DNA of 64,000 nt from CAVQCJ01 sp963711005 (GTDB lineage: Bacteria; Actinomycetota; Actinomycetes; Prado026), in NCBI GenBank assembly GCA_963711005.1, contig CAVQCJ010000004.1, positions 1 to 64,000 of the forward strand, in the 5' to 3' direction. The notes under the pieces are model-generated. The model was not told the origin of the DNA. It searched no databases and saw only the letters and a list, made by a program, of their open reading frames with translations. Positions 36,505-45,446 of the stretch are shown here, piece after piece; the first letter of the stretch is position 1; the number at the start of each line of letters is the position of its first letter. Position numbers and translations under genes: made by a program.

Positions 36505-37410
36505 TCAGGCGCCGGCGGCGGTGACGATGAAGTCGGTGACGAAGCCCGCGGTGAGGCCGAGCAGGATCCCCCAGTACATGACCTGGCGGTGGCCGAGCTT
36601 CATGGCCATGCCGGTGAGCTGGATGACGACGTAGAGGATCGATCCGGCAGCGAGAGCCAGGAACGCGACGTACAGCGCGTCGCTGGTCACCGACTGGCCG
36701 AGGATCGTCCCGAGGAAGGTCGGTCCGCCGCCGATGAGGCCCAGCACCCCGAGCAGGGCCCAGCTCGGCCGACTGTCCTCGGCGGCCAACGGCGCGGTGA
36801 TGCCGAAGCCCTCCGTGGCGTTGTGCAGGCCGAAGCCGATGACGAGCAGCACGGCCAGGCTGATCTCGCCGCTCGCCGCCGACTGGCCGATCGCCAGCCC
36901 TTCGGAGAAGTTGTGCAGGCCGATGCCGACGGCGATGAGCAGGGCCAGCCGGCGGCCCGCGGTGGCGGTGAGGCCGAGCCGGGCCGGCCGCTCCGCAGTG
37001 GCCATGGCTCCCGGTCCGATGGACTGCTTGGCGTCGCCGGTGCCCGCGCCGGTGCCCGCGTCGGAGGTCGCGGCCGCGCGCGCTCGCACCGACATCCAGC
37101 GCTCGTAGTACGCGAGGGACATCAGGCCGACGCCGACGCCGACGAACAGCAGCGCGGCCAGCCCGATGAAGGAGGTCCATGGCCCGGAGTGGTCGACCTT
37201 GGCGGCCGTCAGGGCCGCGTCGACGGGTTCCTGCGCGTGGCTGAGCACGTCGACGAGCAGGAAGACCAGGATGCCGATGGCGATCGCGTTGAGGAAGGCG
37301 CGCAACGCGGGGGAGGCGTTGCGGACCCGCCCGATGGGCAGCCCGATGAAGATGGTCACGCCGGCGATGAAGCCGAGGAGGGTGATGCTCGCAGCCGACA
37401 CGCCAGCCAT
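36505..37410 (-). CDS. ZIP family divalent metal transporter
   Basis: This 301-residue membrane protein has about eight helices. The ZIP metal-site helices are VGIGLHNFSEGLAIGQSAAS (HNxxEG) and VLLVIGFGLHNATEGFGITA (HNxTEG). A histidine-poor, Ala/Gly-rich cytosolic loop (ARAAATSDAGTGAGTGDAK) separates helices 3 and 4. Family members import zinc, iron or manganese. A DtxR/IdeR-type box 37 bases upstream of the start suggests iron- or manganese-dependent control. Confidence 0.88.
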   Translation of the reverse strand: MAGVSAASITLLGFIAGVTIFIGLPIGRVRNASPALRAFLNAIAIGILVFLLVDVLSHAQEPVDAALTAAKVDHSGPWTSFIGLAALLFVGVGVGLMSLAYYERWMSVRARAAATSDAGTGAGTGDAKQSIGPGAMATAERPARLGLTATAGRRLALLIAVGIGLHNFSEGLAIGQSAASGEISLAVLLVIGFGLHNATEGFGITAPLAAEDSRPSWALLGVLGLIGGGPTFLGTILGQSVTSDALYVAFLALAAGSILYVVIQLTGMAMKLGHRQVMYWGILLGLTAGFVTDFIVTAAGA

Positions 37411-37446
37411 CCTGCTCCGTGCGCATGGCCCGGTGCCAGCGCTTTG

Positions 37447-37465
37447 TTAGGGCAGCCTAACCTCA
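37447..37465. promoter_or_regulatory. DtxR/IdeR-type metal box upstream of the ZIP gene
   Basis: TTAGGGCAGCCTAACCTCA matches the 19-base iron-box consensus TTAGGTTAGCCTAACCTAA at 16 positions. It lies 37 bases upstream of the ZIP ATG, where metal-loaded DtxR-family repressor would block transcription. Confidence 0.7.
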
Positions 37466-37505
37466 CCGGGCCTTGGGTGCCAACCCAACCCGGCGCGTCG
37501 GCCCA

Positions 37506-37547
37506 TTGGAAATCCTTGGGCGTCCAACTAATATGTTTGACGTCAAA
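37506..37547 (+). promoter_or_regulatory. icmF promoter with palindromic operator
   Basis: TTGGAA (37506-37511), a 17-base spacer and TAATAT (37529-37534) form a sigma-70-type promoter. A perfect 12-base palindrome TTTGACGTCAAA follows at 37536-37547, over the expected start site. TTTGA-N-TCAAA palindromes are typical MarR-family sites, and a marR gene lies just after icmF. Confidence 0.65.
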
Positions 37548-37603
37548 GTACTTCGCCGAGCTCGCCGAGCTCGCCGGGCTGTCCGGCTGCCGAGAGGTTC
37601 TCC

Positions 37604-40600
37604 ATGGAAGACCCGAACGCCCTGAGCGTGCCGACCCACCCGGTTCGGGTCGTCACCGCGGCCAGCCTGTTCGACGGCCACGACGCGTCGATCAACATCA
37701 TGCGGCGGATCCTGCAGGCGCAGGGGGCGGAGGTCATCCACCTCGGGCACGACCGCAGCGTCGAGCAGGTGGTGACGGCCGCCGTCCAGGAGGACGCGAA
37801 CGCGGTCGCGATCAGCTCGTACCAGGGCGGACACGTCGAGTACTTCACGTACCTGGCCGAGCAGCTTGCCGCCCGCGGGGCCGGGCACGTGCGGCTGTAC
37901 GGCGGCGGTGGCGGAGTCATCGTGCCGGCGGAGGTGGCGCTGCTGCGCGAGCGCGGCGTCACGATCTTCACGCCGGAGGACGGCCAGCACCTGGGCCTGG
38001 CCCGCATGGTGAACCGCATCATCGCCGAGGCGGACACCGACCTGAGCGCGACGCCGCCGGCGGTCGACGCGGTGCTGGCCGGCGACCAGGGCGCGCTGGC
38101 CCGCGCGATCACGGTGCTCGAGTCCGCCGTCGACGCTGCCGCGGACCTGCGGGTGGCGCTGCTCGCCGCGGCGGACGGCCGGACCGTGCCGGTGCTCGGC
38201 ATCACCGGGACCGGCGGCTCCGGCAAGTCCTCGCTCACCGACGAGCTGGTACGCCGGCTGCGGGTCGACCAGGAGGACAAGGTCAAGGTCGCCGTGATCG
38301 CCGTCGACCCCACCCGCCGCCGCGCCGGCGGCGCCCTGCTCGGCGACCGGATCCGGATGAACAGTCTCGACGGCGGCCCGGTGTTCTTCCGTTCGATGGC
38401 GACCCGCGGTGCGGGCAGCGAGCTGCCGGCGCACCTGGCCGACGTGATCGTGGCGTGCAAAGCGGCCGGGTACGACCTGGTCGTCGTCGAGACGCCCGGG
38501 ATCGGGCAGGGCGACGCGGCGATCGTGCCGTTCGTCGATGCCTCGCTGTACGTGATGACGCCGGAGTACGGCGCTGCGTCGCAGCTCGAGAAGATCGACA
38601 TGCTCGACTTCGCCGACGCGGTGGTCGTGAACAAGTACGAGCGGCGCGGCGCCGACGACGCGCGGCGGGACGTGGCCCGTCAGCTGGTGCGGAACCGGGA
38701 GGCGTTCGGGGTCCGGTGGGAGGACATGCCGGTCTTCGGCACCAGCGCGGCGCGCTTCGACGACGACGGCGTGACGGCCCTGTACCAGTTCGTCCGGAAC
38801 CTGCTCGCCGAGCAGGGTCTCACCGTTCAGCCGGGGCGCCTCGCGCCGGTGCCGACGAAGGTGTCGACCGGGCTGACGACGATGGTGCCAGCGGCCCGGG
38901 TGCGGTACCTCGCCGAGGTGGCGGAGACCGTGCGCGGCTACCACGTGGCGACCGAACGGCTGGCCGGCGCGGCCCGGCGCCGGCAGGCGGTGACGACGAC
39001 CATCGCGGAGCTGGCGGCCGCGGGTGCCGGCGATGCCACGACGGCCGAGGTCGCGGGCGTCCTGGACGCGGTCGAGGCCGAGCTGGAGCGGCTGGACCGC
39101 CCGGGCACCGACCCGGACGGGGTCCGCGCCCAGCTGGCGCACTGGCCCGCGACGGTCGAGCAGTACGCCGCTGGCGAGCTGGTCTTCCACGTGCGCGGCC
39201 GCGAGGTGGTGACGCCGCTGCGGCGCACGACGTTGTCCGGCACGTCGGTGCCGCGGGTGGCGCTGCCGCGTACGGCCGACCACGGCGAGCTGGTGCGCTA
39301 CCTGCGCGGGGAGAACCTGCCCGGTCGGTTCCCGTTCACGGCCGGGGTCTTCCCGCTCAAGCGTGACGCCGAGGCGCCGGCACGGATGTTCGCCGGCGAG
39401 GGCGACCCGTTCCGGACGAACAAGCGGTTCCACCTGCTGGCGGCGGGCGCCGAGGCGACCCGGCTGTCGACGGCGTTCGACTCGGTGACGCTGTACGGGC
39501 GCGACCCGGCGCCGCAGCCCGACGTCTACGGCAAGGTCGGGACGTCCGGGGTGTCGATCGCGACGCTGGACGACATGAAGGCGCTGTACGCCGGTTTCGA
39601 CCTGGTCGCGCCGACGACGTCGGTGTCGATGACGATCAACGGTCCGGCGCCGGCGATCCTGGCGATGTTCCTCAGCACAGCGGTCGACCAGCAGCTGGAC
39701 GCCTTCGCCGGGCGCGAGGGCCGGGACCCGTCGCCGGTGGAGGCCGCGGGCATCCGCGCGCAGGTGCTCAGCACGGTTCGCGGCACGGTGCAGGCGGACA
39801 TCCTCAAGGAGGACCAGGGCCAGAACACCTGCATCTTCTCGACCGAGTTCGCGCTGCGTTGCATGGCGGACGTGCAGGAGTGGTTCATCGAGCACCAGGT
39901 GCGCAACTTCTACTCGGTGTCGATCTCGGGCTACCACATCGCCGAGGCGGGGGCGAACCCCATCACCCAGCTCGCGTTCACGCTCGCGAACGGGTTCACG
40001 TTCGTCGAGGCGTACCTCGCGCGCGGGATGGCGATCGACGACTTCGCGCCGAACCTCTCGTTCTTCTTCAGCAACGGGATGGACGCCGAGTACACCGTGC
40101 TCGGCCGGGTGGCGCGGCGGATCTGGGCGATCGGGATGCGCGAGCGGTACGGAGCAGGGGAGCGCTCGCAGAAGCTGAAGTACCACGTGCAGACCTCGGG
40201 CCGCTCGCTGCACGCGCAGGAGATGGACTTCAACGACATCCGGACGACGCTGCAGGCGCTGTGCGCGATCTACGACCACTGCAACTCGCTGCACACCAAC
40301 GCGTACGACGAGGCGGTGACGACGCCGAGCCAGCACTCCGTACGCAGGGCGCTGGCGATCCAGATGATCATCGACAAGGAGTGGGGGCTGGCCGGGGTGG
40401 AGAACCCGCTGCAGGGCTCGTACGTCGTCGACGAGCTCACCGAGCTGGTCGAGGAGGCGGTGCTCGCGGAGTTCGAACGGCTCTCCGAGCGCGGCGGTGT
40501 GCTGGGCGCGATGGAGACCGGGTACCAGCGCGGCCGGATCCAGGACGAGTCGATGGCGTACGAGCAGCGCAAGCACGACGGGTCGTTGCCGCTGGTCGGC

Positions 40601-40879
40601 GTCAACACGTTCCTGGACCCCACGCCGGCCACCGAGCACCCGCGGCTCGAGCTGGCCAGGGCGACCGTCGAGGAGAAGGAGTCCCAGCTGGAGCGGCTGG
40701 CGGCCTTCCAGGCCGAGCACCGCGGCGAGGCGGACGCGGCGCTGGCCCGGCTCAAGGAGGTCGCGACGTCCGGGGGGAACGTCTTCGGCGAGCTCATGGA
40801 CGCGGTAAGGGTCTGCTCGCTCGGTCAGCTCACCCAGGCGTTCTTCGAGGTCGGCGGTCAGTACCGCCGCAACGTATGA
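37604..40879 (+). CDS. icmF: Fused isobutyryl-CoA mutase (IcmF)
   Basis: One 1,091-residue frame carries the whole IcmF architecture. The N-terminal B12-binding domain has SLFDGHDASINIMRRILQAQ (the DxHxxxx His that ligates cobalt) and YGGGGGVIVPAEV. The central MeaI-like G-protein chaperone has GITGTGGSGKSSLTDELVRR (Walker A), VAVIAVDPTRRRAGGALLGD, VVVETPGIGQGDAAI and VVVNKYERRGADDA. The mutase domain follows with YGKVGTSGVSIATLDDMKAL, TSVSMTINGPAPAILAMFL and GQNTCIFSTEFALR. It interconverts isobutyryl- and n-butyryl-CoA using adenosylcobalamin. GAGAGG precedes the ATG. No frameshift is seen. Confidence 0.96.
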   Translation: MEDPNALSVPTHPVRVVTAASLFDGHDASINIMRRILQAQGAEVIHLGHDRSVEQVVTAAVQEDANAVAISSYQGGHVEYFTYLAEQLAARGAGHVRLYGGGGGVIVPAEVALLRERGVTIFTPEDGQHLGLARMVNRIIAEADTDLSATPPAVDAVLAGDQGALARAITVLESAVDAAADLRVALLAAADGRTVPVLGITGTGGSGKSSLTDELVRRLRVDQEDKVKVAVIAVDPTRRRAGGALLGDRIRMNSLDGGPVFFRSMATRGAGSELPAHLADVIVACKAAGYDLVVVETPGIGQGDAAIVPFVDASLYVMTPEYGAASQLEKIDMLDFADAVVVNKYERRGADDARRDVARQLVRNREAFGVRWEDMPVFGTSAARFDDDGVTALYQFVRNLLAEQGLTVQPGRLAPVPTKVSTGLTTMVPAARVRYLAEVAETVRGYHVATERLAGAARRRQAVTTTIAELAAAGAGDATTAEVAGVLDAVEAELERLDRPGTDPDGVRAQLAHWPATVEQYAAGELVFHVRGREVVTPLRRTTLSGTSVPRVALPRTADHGELVRYLRGENLPGRFPFTAGVFPLKRDAEAPARMFAGEGDPFRTNKRFHLLAAGAEATRLSTAFDSVTLYGRDPAPQPDVYGKVGTSGVSIATLDDMKALYAGFDLVAPTTSVSMTINGPAPAILAMFLSTAVDQQLDAFAGREGRDPSPVEAAGIRAQVLSTVRGTVQADILKEDQGQNTCIFSTEFALRCMADVQEWFIEHQVRNFYSVSISGYHIAEAGANPITQLAFTLANGFTFVEAYLARGMAIDDFAPNLSFFFSNGMDAEYTVLGRVARRIWAIGMRERYGAGERSQKLKYHVQTSGRSLHAQEMDFNDIRTTLQALCAIYDHCNSLHTNAYDEAVTTPSQHSVRRALAIQMIIDKEWGLAGVENPLQGSYVVDELTELVEEAVLAEFERLSERGGVLGAMETGYQRGRIQDESMAYEQRKHDGSLPLVGVNTFLDPTPATEHPRLELARATVEEKESQLERLAAFQAEHRGEADAALARLKEVATSGGNVFGELMDAVRVCSLGQLTQAFFEVGGQYRRNV

Positions 40880-40910
40880 CCCCGGCTCCGCACTTCGCGA
40901 TGATGAGGCC

Positions 40911-41423
40911 GTGAGCGAGCCCCGCACGACGGCGCTGCCGTACGACCCCATCGCCGAGGCGCAGCGGCAGTGGGTGGAGCGCGGCTGGGGTCACGCGGCG
41001 GACGGGATGGCCGCCGTCACCTCGGTGATGCGGGCGCACCAGATCATGCTGGCCAGGGTCGACGAGGTCCTGAGACCGTTCGGTCTCACATTCGCGCGCT
41101 ACGAGATGCTCATGCTGCTGCTGTTCTCCCGCAGCGGCGCGCTGCCGCTGTCCAAGGTGGGCTCGCGGCTCCAGGTGCACCCCGCGTCGGTGACGAACGT
41201 CGTGGACCGGTTGGAGGCCCAGGGCCTGGTCCGCCGGGCGCCGCACCCCAGCGACGGCCGAGGAGTGCTCGCGGAGATCACCCCGGCCGGCCGCGACCTC
41301 GCCCAGCAGGCCACCGCCGCGCTCAACGAGGCCGTGTTCGCGGCTCCGGGGCTGGACCCGGCCCGCGTCGCCGACCTGGTCGGCGTCCTGCTCGAGCTCC
41401 GCCGCGACGCCGGCGACTTCTAG
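40911..41423 (+). CDS. MarR family transcriptional regulator, probable icmF regulator
   Basis: This 170-residue winged-helix protein starts at GTG 40911, 31 bases after the icmF stop. Visible parts are LARVDEVLRPFGLTFARYEM, LSKVGSRLQVHPASVTNVVD (recognition helix) and RLEAQGLVRRAPHPSDGRGV followed by LAEITPAGRD (wing). The DGRG wing motif is typical of MarR. Its position directly behind icmF and the palindrome at the icmF promoter make it the likely repressor, with an acyl-CoA or branched acid as possible ligand; this is inference. Confidence 0.9.
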   Translation: MSEPRTTALPYDPIAEAQRQWVERGWGHAADGMAAVTSVMRAHQIMLARVDEVLRPFGLTFARYEMLMLLLFSRSGALPLSKVGSRLQVHPASVTNVVDRLEAQGLVRRAPHPSDGRGVLAEITPAGRDLAQQATAALNEAVFAAPGLDPARVADLVGVLLELRRDAGDF

Positions 41424-41518
41424 GACCAACGGCGTGGAGGGCCGGACAGGCGGCCGCGGCGAGTGGGACGATGCCCGGGTCGGGGCGGCGTGGGCCCGCT
41501 CCCGAGCAGGAGGCTGCA

Positions 41519-41773
41519 ATGGGGTTCTGGTCGTGGTTCTTCCTGCTGCTGATCTTCATCCCGCTGCTGCTCGTGTACGCGATGACGATCTGGAACATCT
41601 TCACCAGGCCGGGGATGCCCGGCCTGCACCGGGCCCTGTGGCTGGTCGTCGTCGTGGTCTTCCCGTTCGTGGGGACGCTGGTGTACCTCGTCATCCACGG
41701 CAACAACATCGGCGCCCAGCGGGGGATGGAGCGTCGGGCCGAGGACATCGGCACCGGTCGCGCACCGGTCTGA
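41519..41773 (+). CDS. Small membrane protein with PLDc_N domain
   Basis: AGGAGG six bases upstream sets the ATG at 41519, giving 84 residues: MGFWSWFFLLLIFIPLLLVY, AMTIWNIFTRPGMPGLHRAL, WLVVVVVFPFVGTLVYLVIH and a charged tail. Two hydrophobic helices with a WxxxxVVFPxxGxLxYLV block define the PLDc_N (phospholipase D nuclease N-terminal) family of short actinobacterial membrane proteins, whose role is unknown. It overlaps nothing and precedes a lipoprotein gene. Confidence 0.82.
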   Translation: MGFWSWFFLLLIFIPLLLVYAMTIWNIFTRPGMPGLHRALWLVVVVVFPFVGTLVYLVIHGNNIGAQRGMERRAEDIGTGRAPV

Positions 41774-41832
41774 ACGGCGCCGGTCCGGACGCGGTCGCGG
41801 AACCAGTCGCCCGTCCCGCACGTCACCTGGGG

Positions 41833-42861
41833 GTGAAGCCGAGCCGCGGGTGGTGGGTGGGCGCCGCCCTGACCGCGGCCGCCGGGCTGCTCGCCGGCTG
41901 CTCCTCGGGATCGTCGCCCGCCCCGAACCCGTCGGCGTCCACCCCGTCGCCGACCGCCTCGACCGGCCAGACCCTGCCGTCCAGCGCCGGCCCGACGTAC
42001 GCCGTCGCGCAGGGACCGAAGCCCCCGGCCACCGGCGCCTGGGTGGGTGCGTGGGTGAAGCCGGCCAAGGCCGGGCAGTTCGCCCGCGTGGAGGCGGTGG
42101 GCAGCTTCGAGACCGCGACCGGGCACGCGCTCGACCTCGTCCACGTGTACCACCCGTGGAAGGACCCGTTCCCGGACGCGGCCGACCTCTCGTTCCTGCA
42201 GCAGGGCAAGCAGCTGATGATCTCCTGGTCCGGGACGGACACCAAGCCGATCCTGGCCGGGACGTACGACGACCTGATCACCCAGCGCGCCACCGAGCTG
42301 AAGTCGCTCGGCCAGCCGGTCCTGCTGCGCTGGCGGTGGGAGATGAACCGGCCCAACCTCGACGCCACGGTCGGATCGCCGGCCGACTACGTCGCAGCCT
42401 GGAAGCACATCCGCTCCATCTTCCGGCAGGTCGGCGCCACCAACGTCGGCTGGGTGTGGTGCCCGCTGGCTGGCAACTTCACCGCGACGGACGCCGCCGC
42501 GTACTACCCCGGCGACGACCAGGTCGAATGGCTCTGCGCGGACGTCTACGCGATCGGCACCGACCGCTCGTTCGGCGACGTCGCCGGCGACTTCATGACC
42601 TGGGCTGCCGCGCACCCCAAGCCGATCGTGATCGGTGAGTACGGCTCGGAGAAGACCGACCCCGCGGCCAAGGCTGCATGGATCGCGGGCGCGACGGCGT
42701 ACGCGCAGGCGCACCCGCAGATCAAGGCACTGGTGTACTTCGACGCGGACCGCGTGGACGACCACGGTGTGCAGCGCGACTTCCGGGTGACCACGGACCC
42801 GGCCGTCCTGCACGCCTACCAGGCGATGCTCGCCGACCCCTGGTTCCACCGCGCGGGGTGA
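41833..42861 (+). CDS. GH26-like glycoside hydrolase lipoprotein
   Basis: A GTG at 41833 starts a lipoprotein signal with lipobox LLAGC (AALTAAAGLLAGCSSGSSPA), then a Ser/Pro-rich linker and a TIM-barrel domain. Key motifs are LLRWRWEMNRPNLDATV, with the Glu expected as acid/base in GH26, and PKPIVIGEYGSEKTDPAAKA, with the Glu expected as nucleophile; VGWVWCPLAGNFTATDAAAY and YYPGDDQVEWLCADVYA are also family-like. The substrate is probably a beta-mannan or a cell-surface glycan. It resembles the second hydrolase at 49934-50902. Confidence 0.82.
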   Translation: MKPSRGWWVGAALTAAAGLLAGCSSGSSPAPNPSASTPSPTASTGQTLPSSAGPTYAVAQGPKPPATGAWVGAWVKPAKAGQFARVEAVGSFETATGHALDLVHVYHPWKDPFPDAADLSFLQQGKQLMISWSGTDTKPILAGTYDDLITQRATELKSLGQPVLLRWRWEMNRPNLDATVGSPADYVAAWKHIRSIFRQVGATNVGWVWCPLAGNFTATDAAAYYPGDDQVEWLCADVYAIGTDRSFGDVAGDFMTWAAAHPKPIVIGEYGSEKTDPAAKAAWIAGATAYAQAHPQIKALVYFDADRVDDHGVQRDFRVTTDPAVLHAYQAMLADPWFHRAG

Positions 42862-42890
42862 GCGCCGCCGCCGGCAACCGCTAGCCACCG

Positions 42891-43324
42891 TAGGTCTCGG
42901 CTCGAGGACGAAGAGGGGGATCAGGCGCTCAGTCCTGAGCTGGTACTCGGCGTACGGCGGGAACGCCGCGACGGCGCGCTCCCACCACAGCTCAATCTCC
43001 GCGCCGTGCGCCTGGTGCGCGACCATGTCCTGCGGGTGCGGGCCGTCCTGCAGCACCAGCGGGTCGGCGACGATGTTGAAGTACCAGGTCGGGTGCTTCG
43101 GCGCCCCGCCCATCGACGCGACGACCGCGTACCTCCCGTCGTGCTCCACGCGCATCAGCGGGTTCTTGCGGATCTTTGCCCGTCCGGGCTCCCCGGGTGG
43201 TGAGGATGACCACCGGGTAGCCGTGCCGCGTGTTGGTCTCGGTACCGCCGGAGCGTTCGTACTGCTCGACCTGTTCGCGGACGAAGTCCGCGGGGCCGGG
43301 CTCGTACACGCCGTCGAGAGGCAT
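42891..43324 (-). CDS. F420-dependent nitroreductase (Ddn) family protein, frameshifted
   Basis: The start at 43324 encodes MPLDGVYEPGPADFVREQVE, then GGTETNTRHGYPVVILTTRG and ARTGK. One base too many in an AAA run near 43180 breaks the frame; the neighbouring frame continues KIRKNPLMRVEHDGRYAVVA, SMGGAPKHPTWYFNIVADPL and YAEYQLRTERLIPLFVLEP. GxRTGxxRxxPLM and GGAPKxPxWYxN are the deazaflavin-dependent nitroreductase signatures. A further shift near the end would give a TAG at 42891. The family reduces diverse substrates with F420H2. Confidence 0.78.
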
Positions 43325-43374
43325 GACTTCATGCAAGCACGGGCGCGCGCCGGGCGCCGTGCGAGGGTGGGCCG

Positions 43375-43863
43375 GTGCAGCGGGCGCGGGCGGCGGGTGG
43401 GAGCGCGGTCTTCTTCGTCGTCGCGCCGGTCGTGGTGGCCGGAGTCGTGCCCTGGCTGCTCACCGGCTGGTCAAGCGGCCCGGCGCCCAGGTGGTACGTC
43501 GCGGTGCGGCTGGTCGGTGTGGTGCTGGTCGTGGCCGGCGCCGGCGCGCTGCTCGCCTCGTTCGGCCGGTTCGTGCTCGAGGGTCGCGGGACCCCGGCCC
43601 CGGTGGCCCCGACGGAGGAGCTGGTCGTCGGCGGCCTCTACCGATACGTGCGGAACCCGATGTACGTCGCCGTCGTCGCGCTGATCGTCGGCCAGGCGAT
43701 GCTGCTGGCACGGCCGGTCCTGCTGGCGTACGCGGCGGTGGTCTGGGCGGCGACGGCGTTGTTCGCGCGGTGGTACGAGGAGCCGGCGCTGCGACGGCGG
43801 TACGGGACGCAGTACGAAGACTACCGGCGCTCGGTCCGGGCATGGATCCCGCGGCGTCCCTAG
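43375..43863 (+). CDS. ICMT-family membrane methyltransferase
   Basis: From a GTG at 43375, 162 residues with four or five helices and the conserved C-terminal block LVVGGLYRYVRNPMYVAVVA followed by FARWYEEPALRRRYGTQYED. RYVRNPMY...EExxLxxRxGxxYxxY is the signature of the isoprenylcysteine carboxyl methyltransferase/phospholipid methyltransferase-like family. Bacterial members are rarely characterised. The gene is divergent from the Ddn-family gene, 51 bases apart. Confidence 0.85.
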   Translation: MQRARAAGGSAVFFVVAPVVVAGVVPWLLTGWSSGPAPRWYVAVRLVGVVLVVAGAGALLASFGRFVLEGRGTPAPVAPTEELVVGGLYRYVRNPMYVAVVALIVGQAMLLARPVLLAYAAVVWAATALFARWYEEPALRRRYGTQYEDYRRSVRAWIPRRP

Positions 43864-43897
43864 TGGTGTGCCGACGCCCGGGCCGAAGGCCCGACGG

Positions 43898-44446
43898 CTA
43901 CCTTCTCGGCTCGTACCGCATCGCCACTGCCCCCGAACCGAACTCCAGCCGGCTCACGAGCTTCAAGTCGACAGTCTTCGACAGCCCTGCGAACAACGTC
44001 GGCCCGTGGCCCGCGAGCCTGGGATGCACCACGAACTCGTACTCGTCGATCAGTCCCAGCTCCGCCAACGCCAGTGGGAGCTTCACACCTCCCACGAACA
44101 GTCCCCGGCCCGACTCCCGCTTGAGCTGCTGAACGGCCTTGCCCAGATCGCCGCGTACGAGCTCCGCGTTCCAGTCGACCTGCTCCAGGCTGCTGGACAC
44201 GACGTACTTCTTCGCCGCGTCGATCGTCCGGGCGAAGGGTTCCATCCAGTCAGGTCTGGCTCCCGTCGGCGCCGGCGGCCGCCACGCCGACTCCATCAGC
44301 TCGTAAGTCACCCGGCCGAGGAGAAGGGCGTCGGCCTGGTTGAGGGTCTCGGCCGCGTGACGGTGCAAGTCCTCGTCCGCGGGGATCGCACGATGATCGC
44401 AGCACCCGTCCAAGGTGATGTTGATGGAGTACCGAAGGGGTCGCAT
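43898..44446 (-). CDS. Dihydrofolate reductase (RibD C-terminal) family protein
   Basis: The 182-residue protein begins MRPLRYSINITLDGCCDHRA and contains ADALLLGRVTYELMESAW, FARTIDAAKKYVVSSSLEQV, LKRESGRGLFVGGVKLPLAL and AELGLIDEYEFVVHPRLAGH. SxxxSLDG-like start, LLGRxTYE and GGxxLxxxLxxxGLIDE are the usual motifs. These stand-alone proteins bind NADPH; the physiological substrate is mostly unknown. Confidence 0.88.
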   Translation of the reverse strand: MRPLRYSINITLDGCCDHRAIPADEDLHRHAAETLNQADALLLGRVTYELMESAWRPPAPTGARPDWMEPFARTIDAAKKYVVSSSLEQVDWNAELVRGDLGKAVQQLKRESGRGLFVGGVKLPLALAELGLIDEYEFVVHPRLAGHGPTLFAGLSKTVDLKLVSRLEFGSGAVAMRYEPRR

Positions 44447-44607
44447 CGCCGCAAGGTACCGGCGCTAGCCGGGGGATTCTTCGGAGCTGTGGCCGGGCGA
44501 GCCGGTGCCGTACCAACGCTGCCCCCAGAAGAGGTGAGTGGACAGCCCCGGCCAGCCAGATGGTGTGTCGATCGGAGCAGGAACGCGGGCAGCCCTGCCG
44601 GACTCTG

Positions 44608-44681
44608 GGGTGAGTGACGGGACTTGAACCCGCGACCCCCTGGACCACAACCAGGTGCTCTACCAGCTGAGCTACACCCAC
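44608..44681 (-). tRNA. tRNA-His (anticodon GTG)
   Basis: Minus strand: acceptor GTGGGTG pairs with CACTCAC (one wobble), with the extra G-1 and discriminator C typical of tRNA-His; D-arm AGCTCAGCTGGTAGAGC; anticodon stem CCTGG with loop TTGTGGT, anticodon GTG; T-arm CGGGTTCAAGTCCCG. Confidence 0.95.
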
Positions 44682-44750
44682 CATGAGCGCCGCCGACGTG
44701 CAGCGGCCGAAGCAGTGTACAAGGGTCCGTGGTCGACCCGGACCTGCGTT

Positions 44751-45395
44751 TCAGGCCTCCGGCAGCACCTCGACCGCCGCCGGCTCCTCGGCCGGCGGCG
44801 GGCCGAACCGCGAGGCGATCTGCCGGGCCGCGGAGCTGTCGGGGCCCGGCGCCGGCACGAACACGGCTTCGCGGTAGTACCGGAGCTCCTCGATGCTCTC
44901 GAGGATGTCGGCGAGGGCCCGGTGGCCGCCGTGCTTGGCGGGAGCCGCGAAGTACGCCCGGGGGAACCAGCGCCGGGACAGCTCCTTGATCGTCGAGACG
45001 TCGACGAGCCGGTAGTGCAGGTGGGCGTCCAGCCCGGGCAGGTCCCGGGCGATGAAGCCGCGGTCGGTGTAGACCGAGCTGCCGGCCAGGGGGGCCTTCC
45101 GTGGCTCCGGGACGTGATCGCGGACGTACGCCAGGACCTGGGCCTCGGCGTCGGCCAGCGTGGTGCCGCTCGGCAGCTCGGCCAGCAGCCCGGAGGCGGT
45201 GTGCATGTCGACGACGACCTGGTTCATGTCGACCAGGGAGGCGTCCGGGGGCCGGATGACGATGTCCACCCCCTCGCCGAGGACGTTGAGGTCGGAGTCG
45301 GTGACGACCACGGCGATCTCCACGAGGGCGTCGCGGTCGAGGTCGAGCCCGGTCATCTCGCAGTCGATCCAGACCAGGCGCCCGTCGTTCGTCAT
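44751..45395 (-). CDS. orn: Oligoribonuclease (DEDDh 3'-5' exonuclease)
   Basis: The 214-residue protein opens GRLVWIDCEMTGLDLDRDAL, with the first Asp and Glu of the DEDDh active site, followed by VVVDMHTASGLLAELPSGTT, VYTDRGFIARDLPGLDAHLH and KHGGHRALADILESIEELRY, which carries the His and the last Asp. It degrades two- to five-base RNA fragments and the linear product of c-di-GMP breakdown, relevant to the GGDEF-EAL gene in this window. The acidic C-terminal tail (PPPAEEPAAVEVLPEA) is an actinobacterial extension. tRNA-His is immediately downstream. Confidence 0.95.
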   Translation of the reverse strand: MTNDGRLVWIDCEMTGLDLDRDALVEIAVVVTDSDLNVLGEGVDIVIRPPDASLVDMNQVVVDMHTASGLLAELPSGTTLADAEAQVLAYVRDHVPEPRKAPLAGSSVYTDRGFIARDLPGLDAHLHYRLVDVSTIKELSRRWFPRAYFAAPAKHGGHRALADILESIEELRYYREAVFVPAPGPDSSAARQIASRFGPPPAEEPAAVEVLPEA

Positions 45396-45446
45396 GGCGG
45401 CGAGGCTATCGTTCCGGCCCGCCTGAGCGCGTGCGGGCCCGGGTGG

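Noticed and set aside
37463..40951. A 1,162-codon minus-strand open frame opposite icmF
   Set aside because: It is antisense to an intact, fully recognisable mutase in GC-rich DNA, where antisense frames stay open by codon bias. Its translation is Arg/Val/Leu-rich without motifs.
41323..43332. A 669-codon minus-strand frame covering several plus-strand genes
   Set aside because: Only its first part (about 42,891-43,180) is real Ddn-family sequence; the rest is antisense to the GH26-like lipoprotein.
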